Source: Juglans regia
Taxonomy: Eukaryota; Streptophyta; Magnoliopsida; Fagales; Juglandaceae
Direction: 5' to 3'
Assembly (NCBI RefSeq): GCF_001411555.2
Contig: NC_049907.1
Location: 34,555,866 to 34,619,865 of the forward strand
DNA: 64,000 nucleotides
In this document: positions 44,794-64,000 of the stretch, in pieces
How positions within the stretch are numbered: position 1 is the first letter of the stretch
How the letters are laid out: each line of letters starts with the position of its first letter
Translations under genes and position numbers: made by a program
Notes under the pieces: generated by a model
What the model saw: the letters and a program-made list of their open reading frames with translations, nothing else
What the model was told of the DNA's origin: nothing
Database searches by the model: none

Positions 44794-45446
44794 TAGGGGT
44801 GTAACCGGTCCGGTCCGGTCCGGTTTTGGATAAAATTTAGGACCGAACCGGTATGTACCGGTTTTGTATTTTTCAAAACCGATTACGCACCGGTTACCCT
44901 CCTAACCCGGTACTTCCGGTTTTATCGGTTTTCGGTCTGGTCCGGTCCGGTTTTCTGGTTTTTTTTAAATGTAAATTTCACAATTTGTCATTAAAAATTT
45001 GTTTATAAAAAAAAAAAAAATTTGATTTAAAAAAAACTGTTTTATACTTTTATTAATATATTAGACTATATAATAGTATTAATATTAGACTATTGGTATA
45101 GTTATAAATTATATATTAGTATTAGTTATAAAATTTTAGTGATTTAGTATTAACATTTTATGTAATAATTTATAAATTATAATAAGAAATTATTTCATAT
45201 ATGAATATATATGTTATATATAAAATTTCACATAAAAATTTATAATTATACATTATATATAAAACTTATATAAAAAAATATTATTTTTTATTTTTTTTAA
45301 TCAACCGGTCCGGTCCAAAAAATTCCGGAACCGGAACCGGCCGGTTTTTACGTTTAAAAACCGGTTCCGGACCGGACCGGTTCAAAACCGGTAAAACCAG
45401 TCCGGTTCGGTCCGGTCCGGTTTTCCGGTTTGAATTTACACCCCTA
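44794..45446. mobile_element. hAT-type MITE, 653 bp, perfect 11-bp terminal repeats
   Basis: Left end TAGGGGTGTAA, right end TTACACCCCTA, flanked by the 8-bp duplication GCCTTGAG (44786-44793 and 45447-45454), both without mismatch. The outer ~150 bp on each side are dense with CCGGT/ACCGG and GGTCCGGTCC words in inverted arrangement. The centre is AT-rich. No coding capacity. Confidence 0.95.
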
Positions 45447-45977
45447 GCCTTGAGCATGTTTATAAGAAATAAGTAATCCTCTCTTGTTGAACTGGTTTTA
45501 TGAGATGAGTTAGACTCATGAATTTTTTCACTGTTCTCATATTTGTTATTGTAAGGTTTATAATATTAGTTTTATTATATATTAAGATTTGAAAAATATT
45601 GATATTTTTGTTAATAGGTAGTTTTTTTAAGATATTGTGATTACTAATAAATATAGATTTTAATTTTTATGTAAAATTATATTACTCAGGTCAAATGAAT
45701 TATACATGTTAGTACAACCTATTTATATGAAACGAGTTTAATGAATTGTGTCGTATTGACTTCTTTTTAATTAATTATTAAACCGATCAAAATGAATGAC
45801 ATGACATAAGTCATTATCTAAATTGGCCGGGTTAGAATTTGAAAGTTTGATACGTTTAGCTTAACTGGTCGGGTTTATATTAGCCTATATAATCGAATAT
45901 TTATAATTTGACAAGACACTATACAAATACAACTAGAAATCATGATTTGACACTCGTAAATAAAATATATAAATAAG

Positions 45978-46640
45978 GGGTGATGCTACAGCCCCCGCTG
46001 GGGTTGTAACATTATTTTGCATGTGTTTTGTTTAAATAATTTTTTATATAGATCTTTTAATATTTTAAAAAAATAAAATAAATTTAAAACATCATTAAAA
46101 AAATATTTTATTAATCATAAAGTAAAAAAATATTAAAAAATATTTTCTTAATCACGAAGTAAAATAAAAAATTATAAAAAATATATTTTTATAATTTTTT
46201 ATTTTACTTCATGATTAAGAAAGTATTTTTTAATAATATTATGATTTTTTTTAAATATTTAAAATGGTCATGATATAACCCCGCTAGAGACTCTGTTAGA
46301 CTTAGCATGTACTTTTCTTTGTGCATTTTTTTAATTTATTTTTTATATAGATTTTTTTTACACTTTTAAATATTTTTAAAAAATAAAATAAATTTAAAAT
46401 ATCATTAAAAAATACTTCCTTAATAAAAAAGTAAAAAAAAATATTAAAAAATACTTCCTTAATCATGAAATAGAATAAATATTATTTTTTATTCTACTCG
46501 TGATTAAGAAAATATTTTTTAATAATATTGTAATTTTTATTTTATTTTTTTAAAATATTTAAAATTATTAAAAATATTTATATAAAAAAATTTAAAAAAA
46601 CACATAAAAAAATGCTAGAGCCCAGCAGGAGCTCCCAGCA
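45978..46640. mobile_element. Fold-back / MITE-like element with long AT-rich palindromes
   Basis: Bounded by 'atgctacagcccccgctgggg' on the left and 'aatgctagagcccagcaggag' with 'cccagcagg' on the right. The interior contains two successive inverted repeats (centres near 46170 and 46480) in which 'ttaatcatgaagtaaaataaa' pairs with 'tttattttacttcatgatta'. No ORF. The exact ends and target duplication are not resolved. Confidence 0.6.
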
Positions 46641-46869
46641 GGACATCTAGTATTTTCCATAAATAAGATATGAATGGCATCAGTTGTAATAGTTTATTTT
46701 AACTCTCAAATATAAGTAATGGTAGTCATTATTTTATAATATGATATTAGATAATTAGAAATTATTTATTATATTATATTTATAAATTTATTATTTAATA
46801 TCACACTATAAAATAATAAATTTATTATTTAATATTAATTCATAAAATGATAAAAAAAAAGAACGATGT

Positions 46870-47098
46870 GTCGAATTTTTACCAAACATATTTATCCCTT
46901 TATGTTTTCGTTCTTACCCGCGTCACGGCCGAACAAAACGTCGCTCCTCCTCCCCCGCCCCGCTCTTTTTCTCTCCGGACCTCATATCCCAACAACTTTT
47001 TTTTTTTTTTTTTGGTGGTTTAACTTTTCTCATCCACGCTCTGTTGGAGTTCATCTTCGTTCCCGTTCTCGTAGCGTCTCTTCGACATTCCAAATCAG
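46870..47098 (+). other. CUL1: Probable 5' UTR exon of CUL1
   Basis: A C/T-rich leader with a T run (46996-47014) ends at CAAATCAG|GTCCGT (47098/47099). The intron to 47824 ends in TTTTGCAG, 36 nt before the ATG. The transcription start is not fixed; the left limit is a guess from the change in composition after 46860. Confidence 0.55.
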
Positions 47099-47860
47099 GT
47101 CCGTAGGTTCTTTTCTCTGATATTTAATTTATTTTTTTGCACCTGCCATTATACAATCACGATCTCTTCCTTCCGAAAACTTTATATTTCAATTGAATGT
47201 TCATTAATTGTTATATTGGTTTTTGGGTTCCGATTGAGAGGATTGATTTGTTTTTCTTCGTTTTGTATTATCTTTTCAAGTCTGATTTCGTCGGTTTTGG
47301 AATCGTACGCTTTGTTTGGTTGCGGAGAAATTTCGGGGGGTGGGGTGAGTTAACGAGTTGGAAATTTGGGATCATACGATAGCTACTTCGAGCTGGGCAA
47401 GCTGTAAATGAGGATTTCAATAGTATTTCCGTGTTTTCTCATCTGCGAAATATAGCATTAGGGTTTGTGGATTAACGAAAGAGAGTTTTTGTTTTTCTTA
47501 TTATATATTTTCGATTTAGGGCTTATGTTGGGTTTTAATTATCCGTCTGATATTTTTCTTAGGCTTTGTTTTGCGCTGGGAGTAGCTGTATTGTTTTCTT
47601 GGAGTAAATGTTTGTGAGGTTGTCCTGATTTTCTGCTAGGACGTGAGTGAATATTTAAGACTTGGTTTTAGGATATGGTAGCCGATGATATATCGAATCC
47701 ATATGATGGGGACGCATTACGTGGGTCCAGGGTTTAACCGGGTAAAAAGCGTGTTGTGTTTGCACAGTCTCTGGGATTCATCGTCAGCAAAAAAATATTT
47801 AACATTTGGTGTTTTATTTTGCAGATTTTGGTTTTTAAGTGAAGGAATTAAGGTGGCAGT

Positions 47861-59108
<11,248 letters not shown>

Positions 59109-59486
59109 TGAGGCCGAGTTGACGATCGCTCAATGGCTTGGATGTATTAGTGCTGCAAATAGCAAAGAAAGGTTTATTTCAAGGTGGAAACAAAAGCACA
59201 AGTAAATGCCAGTATGCAAGGTGCCGCTTTTGGCGATTGCTTAGAAGCAGTAGCTGATAATGCTTGTACATTTTTGCCTTCGACGCCAGGCATGGACAAC
59301 TACTGTAGATTGTGCACCCCCCCGTGTTGGAGAAATTGTATTTGGATTCCATAAATTGGTCCAGTGCCCCAGTTGGATCCCTCCATGTAATACTGCAGGG
59401 CCCCCCCGTCTCATGACTTGGTTGATGCTTGATTTTATTTGTTTCTTTGCCCCTACTGAAATGAAAATTATATCTTTAAATTAACG
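59109..59486 (+). other. CUL1: CUL1 3' UTR (probable)
   Basis: The sequence after the stop keeps moderate composition to about 59486, with an AATGAAA-type polyadenylation signal near 59460. The cleavage site is not fixed. Confidence 0.5.
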
Positions 59487-60469
59487 AAAAATTGCATTTT
59501 GATTCTCGATCTTGGAAATTATCAGATGAATGGTCCATCTTTGTATGCGAGCCCCCCCTTGTACAAATCTCTTTGATTAATGTTATTTCCAAGGCAATGA
59601 TCAAGTGTCAATGCATGCTTATATAAAGGCATGGGAGTACATTTTGGATTTTGCTACTGTGGCTGAATCACTTAAATGTGTTCTAAACGAAAACCTTTTA
59701 TCGGACCCGATACTTTATAGGTGAAAAAGAAGACATTGTAAAGCATTAAGCTTTCTCATTCATGAGCTTAGAAAGTGTTGGGGGTCCAAGGGTGACGTGC
59801 AATGTGTTGTTAAGCATGTCTACACAAACATTATCGTCTCATCTAACTTAATCATTACAATTTTTTTAAATTTTTATACAAAATATAATAGACAATTTAA
59901 TTTTTTTTTAATTTCAAAACAAAAAATTATATTAAAAAATTAAATTTTAATAATATTTTATTTAACTTTTTCATTTCATCTCATATATGTAACCAAACGA
60001 GGCTTTATACCCTTCTATTATACTTGAATTACCTGTTTAAACATACACTTCTGTCCCACCATATAATTCTTATAGAGATCCATATTCTAATGCACAATAG
60101 TGTCAACTCTATAATAGAGATGGGCTGTGCTATATCCACCGATAAAGGAAACCGAATGTACCAATAGTGTTGGATTTTTTAAAAATTTTATTTTTAAATC
60201 ATTTGTTGTAGTGCTTTTTTGTAAAAAAATTACACACAAATACTTTAAAAAAATATTGATAGATACACTTTGTCATACCAATGATCGGTGGGGGTATCAT
60301 TTTCCAATAGAGATTAGTCCCTTTCTCTTTTTTTTTTTTTTTTAATTCTCTGAAATGGTGGTCCCTGTCAAGTTTATAGGGCATGGACTCGGGACTTTTA
60401 GGTCTAACCATGTAAATGTTTTGTGTTCTCGGTCTGATCCCATTCAGCCATGAGAGGCTGCACCCACAT

Positions 60470-60510
<41 letters not shown>

Positions 60511-63074
60511 TAAAGAGAGAAAGAAAATAAAGAGCACGACACTGAATGCATCCAACAGACAGACTCCTGTATCCAAGTTCGCAACTATGTAGGCTCAAAG
60601 GTATATCACTCCTGGTCGGACTTCTGTCCATTCGCTTGTTGTGATGACAATTTCCAGGGCCTAGCTCATTAACAGGAACTATTCAAATTAATATCTTTTT
60701 CAGCCGTGAGACTAGCAAAAATGGAAGTAGCTTTCACTGGGACTTACAATTTCAGCCATGATGATGAAAAATTTTAAGTGCTTTTTTAACCATTTTGACA
60801 CGGCATCAACTCTTGGGCAGATAAACCAATTGTGATTAGTCAAATATGCGAGTGTAACCTCTTGCAACCTTAATGGGGCGAACAGCAACCAAACAATGCA
60901 AGGAAAACCATTTAAAAATAGGATTCTGCTTGGTGATATTATAGTTTGTAGTGAACAAAATTTCTTTCTTTCTTTTTTTTATTAAAGTTCTGTTTATTTC
61001 TTGTACGGTTTGACACATTAGATAACTTTATAAATCTATTATTAAAATAAATAATCACATAAAATGTGTCACGTCAATAAATATAAATTTAAATAATAAA
61101 ATTTATAAAAGACATGAAAAGAAAGGTTACTCGATGGTTCAATGAATGTGTGAACAACGTCTACACGTGGAGAATTTCTTGTTCCAAGCAGAATTAGCGG
61201 TTCTCTTCACACGCCAAACTCTCAAGCAAAGCAAATGTTTCCGTGAACGCAAATCCTTTTGTCTACCACACTTTGCCTTCTCTCTCTTTCAAATGTGGCT
61301 CCACCTTTTGACTTGCTAAAGGTCTTATAAATCTTTCTGCATGTTTGGCATATGGGCAATTTAAGCTTGGAATTTGGGACCCAGTTGCTGAGATCACCTG
61401 ACTGGCCTTCCCCCCAAAACTTGTATAACTAGTTCTTGAAAAAGATAGTTTGGGGGAAAAAAATTGGTGAAGTTTCCACAATAACTGATGGCAATTGCAG
61501 GAAAAAGCACGCCTTTCCCTGAGCACTCGGTTTTCAGTTTAGTGGGTTGCCACTTTTCAAAAGTCCCAGAGTCTAGAAGTAATTTTTCTCGAACATAGGT
61601 TCTATAGCCCCTCTGACTCATTTTCCAAGTTGAAAGTGTTGCTTTGTGATTTTCTAATGTTTTTTCAGTTCTTTTTATGATCTAGTGATTTCCAATCATA
61701 TAGTTCTACATTTCACATGAATTGTTGGGGGAAAGAAAAAAGAAAAGAAAAGACGAATTTCGAAATCTACCCAATACCTAGTTTGAACATCTACTTCTCC
61801 TTAAACACTTCACACTCCCTATACACTGCAGTTAATTCCACTAATTACGATCACTTTTTCTTCACAATTTGATATTAACATCATAAACATATTATTCATT
61901 TGTTGTACACCTCTCTGAGATACAAAAATAGCTAAAATTATCATGCAATAAATACTGTATGACTAAAAGAGTACGAGTTGAGAAAATCAGAAAGACGTGC
62001 TAGGAAATCTTCATTCAATGACATATAAATGGTAGTGAATGATGCGATTAAATAAAAGCAAAACTCCACTTGAGTGAATTGAAGGGGGTTTTTTTTTTTC
62101 GGGGAGGGGAGGGGGAGAGATTTGGGTAGCTTTTATTTTATTTTGGTTTGAAAAAAATCTATTCATCATATATTTTCTCATTATCTTATCATCTAATGAC
62201 ACATCATATCATTCTATGATGTGACATTAGATAATAGGTTTACAAGTAAAATATAATAAATAATTTTTAATCATATAATGTCACGTCATGAAATGATGAA
62301 AGAATGATAAGAATTGAGATGATGAGTTATTTTAAAATTATTTCAAATTTAAATGTTTAGTGATAAAATTTATGAGGACACAGTCATGATTTACATGGCA
62401 TCTTACGCACTCAGATTTATTCACATGAAACCTTATCGTTGCACTACCACAAAAAAAAATACAATAAATTCAGTCGTGATACCATATAGAAAGCTGATTC
62501 TTGTTTCCATGGGCTGATGGAGTAATGGGGGTAAAGGTAATCATTTAAAGTCATATCACCTCCCTCTTGTTTCAAAATATCATATTTTTTTACCCAAGGG
62601 AAAAAAAGACTAGCATCATCATTTACTTTGCTAGTTATGCCTCTGGACTTGGTTCAACTGAAGACATCATTCTAGTTTGCAAGGTTCTGGTTTTTTAACC
62701 GAAAATTTCAGTGTTCATTACATCATCAATTCCTTTTGCTTATTTAGCCTCTCTCCCGGCTTATTGCACTTTAAAGTATTACTTTGTTTAAAGGGTGAAC
62801 CACGAGGATGGGGGATTGCAATTGCAAGAGTTACTTTTGTTCCCTTTGTTCACTTCACATATGATTTCATGAGTGTTTGAGCTTTACTTTGTGCTCTGCA
62901 TATTGTCAGCACTTAAATTGTAAAGACATGTTTCACATCACCAACCGTATGGATGACCTGCGATAATACAAAAGCGGCACTAGTTGTCCTGGGGAGACTC
63001 TAATGCTTAAGTTAGTAACACAGTATGAGAATAAGAGTATATAAAGATGAAGTGAAATATTTGTTACCTCTCGT
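59487..63074. other. Intergenic DNA with a MITE-like copy and a microsatellite
   Basis: 59811-59999 is a MITE-like stretch ending AACCAAACGAGGC, the reverse of the GCCTCGTTTGGTT terminus of the Tourist-like family. A (TAA)n microsatellite lies at about 60474-60511 and a T run at 60331-60343. No convincing gene is seen on either strand. Confidence 0.5.
60474..60511. repeat. (ATA)n trinucleotide microsatellite
   Basis: About 12 uninterrupted AAT/ATA units. Confidence 0.95.
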
Positions 63075-64000
63075 ATGTTATTTGTAGAAGGACATGGATG
63101 TAGCGTGATGGCAACTGACTCTAATCACCATTCTCATGTGCTTATCCTTCGTGATCCCTTATTAGTTGGGGAGGATATCTCTTGTTTTGTGGGAGTTATC
63201 TTCCCTAAGATGATCGCATCCAACCGTGGATTAGCTCTCCAATTTCTTGGGAGTTATCTGCCACGTGGTCCTGGTTATGGGCTCTTCGTTCGTGGCCCTC
63301 TCAATCTGAGGCTAAGGCCTTGGGCCGGTTTCCTAGTCATGGGCTTGGTTTCTCGAGGGGATCCAAATATACCCTCCAGTTACCTCGCTAATTTTCTTTG
63401 TGTTGGCACATGAGGAATTAAACTTTTGGATTCTTTATACTTATTGCCTACCTTGCTGGTGCGTGGGCGTGCATCTGTGCTTGTCCCTCAACTGGCTAGG
63501 GTCTATGCTAGTTGGTATGCTCGAGCCCATACCCTTTCTTTTTTGAAAGGATGTGACCCACGTCAACTATAATTGTTCCCGTTAATTAAATGGTTTTGAA
63601 AAGAAATACCAACCGTCGGCACAACCAACCTTTCGGATTCCCAAAAATCCTCATGATTACTTTCCCTGATCCGCTCACTTCTTCTCGTGCTTCCCCTTTT
63701 TGCCTTTCCTTCTCCTTCCTTGCTCATACTTCCTCTCCCTGCCTTCCTCACTTTTTTCTTTGTTCGTGCCTCATTCGTATTTTCTTCTTCTCTTTTCTTC
63801 GTGTCATCCTCAAGAATTTCTCCTTGCAATGGCCAACCTTAGTTCTTTAAAAGCCTCCCCCTAATAGAAGGGTGAATCCTCCCTTGCTCAGAACCCTGTT
63901 TCTTTCGATGGGTGTTCATGGCGTTCGGTCTTGAACGTGGTGGACCTCGTTGATTTGAGGGAGTCTTTCCATATCCCAAAATCGGTGGACATGACCATCC
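63075..64000 (+). other. Possible retrotransposon leader and gag-like start, cut by window edge
   Basis: 63075-63413 is an open 112-codon frame without a recognised domain. From the ATG at about 63831 the sequence reads MANLSSLKASP, two stops, then an open run to the edge with SFDGCSWRSVLNVVDLVDLRESFHIPKSVDM. This resembles the start of the 'putative plant gypsy-type transposon' N-terminal domain found in plant LTR elements. The match is by general pattern only, and the part inside the window is too short to be sure. Confidence 0.3.

Noticed and set aside
61263..61621. Two minus-strand ORFs in the 3' intergenic region
   Set aside because: They overlap in different frames, with no recognised domain or supporting signals.

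Overview
This is nuclear DNA from a plant. Genes carry GT-AG introns, and there is a cullin gene of plant CUL1 type, a FAR1/MULE transposase-like gene, plant L1 retrotransposons with a terminal RNase H, and CACTA and hAT transposons. The repeat flavour, including Tourist-type MITEs ending in GGCCT-GTTTGG and rich in TGAGATGAGTTGAGATG, suggests a woody eudicot, possibly Fagales such as a walnut or hickory relative. That lineage call is inference from memory of such repeats, not from a search.

Layout. 1-1790: decayed hAT transposase, plus strand, cut by the window edge. 1830-2165: small coiled-coil ORF, minus strand, unidentified. About 2555-8121: heavily broken endogenous caulimovirid (pararetrovirus) copy, with an internal direct duplication and an inverted piece of its own RT region. 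About 8462-18984: CACTA (En/Spm) element with remnants of both usual genes; its second gene is split by a nearly intact 6-kb L1 element (11169-17147) flanked by a perfect 15-bp target duplication. 18985-26990: AT-rich intergenic DNA with MITE-like hairpins, a retroposed LINE-like copy (23143-24015) and one weak gene candidate. 27193-31266: complete 4.07-kb hAT element (8-bp duplication, very GC-rich ends, broken transposase on the minus strand), itself inside a Tourist-like MITE. 32087-34974 and 38654-41494: two related solo-LTR-like elements starting TGTAAC and ending GTTACA. 35638-37663: decayed FAR1/MULE transposase-like gene. 38350-41770 (minus): GRF zinc-finger gene broken by the second solo LTR. 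44300-46640: tandem repeats, a 653-bp hAT-type MITE and a fold-back element.

46870-59486: the one clearly intact host gene, a CUL1 cullin. Nineteen coding exons give 744 aa after an intron in the 5' UTR. Its tenth coding intron has grown to 5.3 kb by insertion of a LINE that itself carries a Tourist MITE. 59487-64000 is mostly intergenic, with a possible retrotransposon leader and gag-like start at the right edge.

Apart from CUL1 the window is a record of nested transposition: LINE into CACTA, hAT into MITE, MITE into LINE into CUL1 intron, solo LTR into a zinc-finger gene. I found no tRNA or rRNA genes, no CRISPR array and no bacterial-type operon. I did not find a convincing new multi-gene system. 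The best leads are the minus-strand coiled-coil ORF, the palindrome-rich leader of the GC-rich hAT, and the FAR1/MULE plus GRF gene pair.
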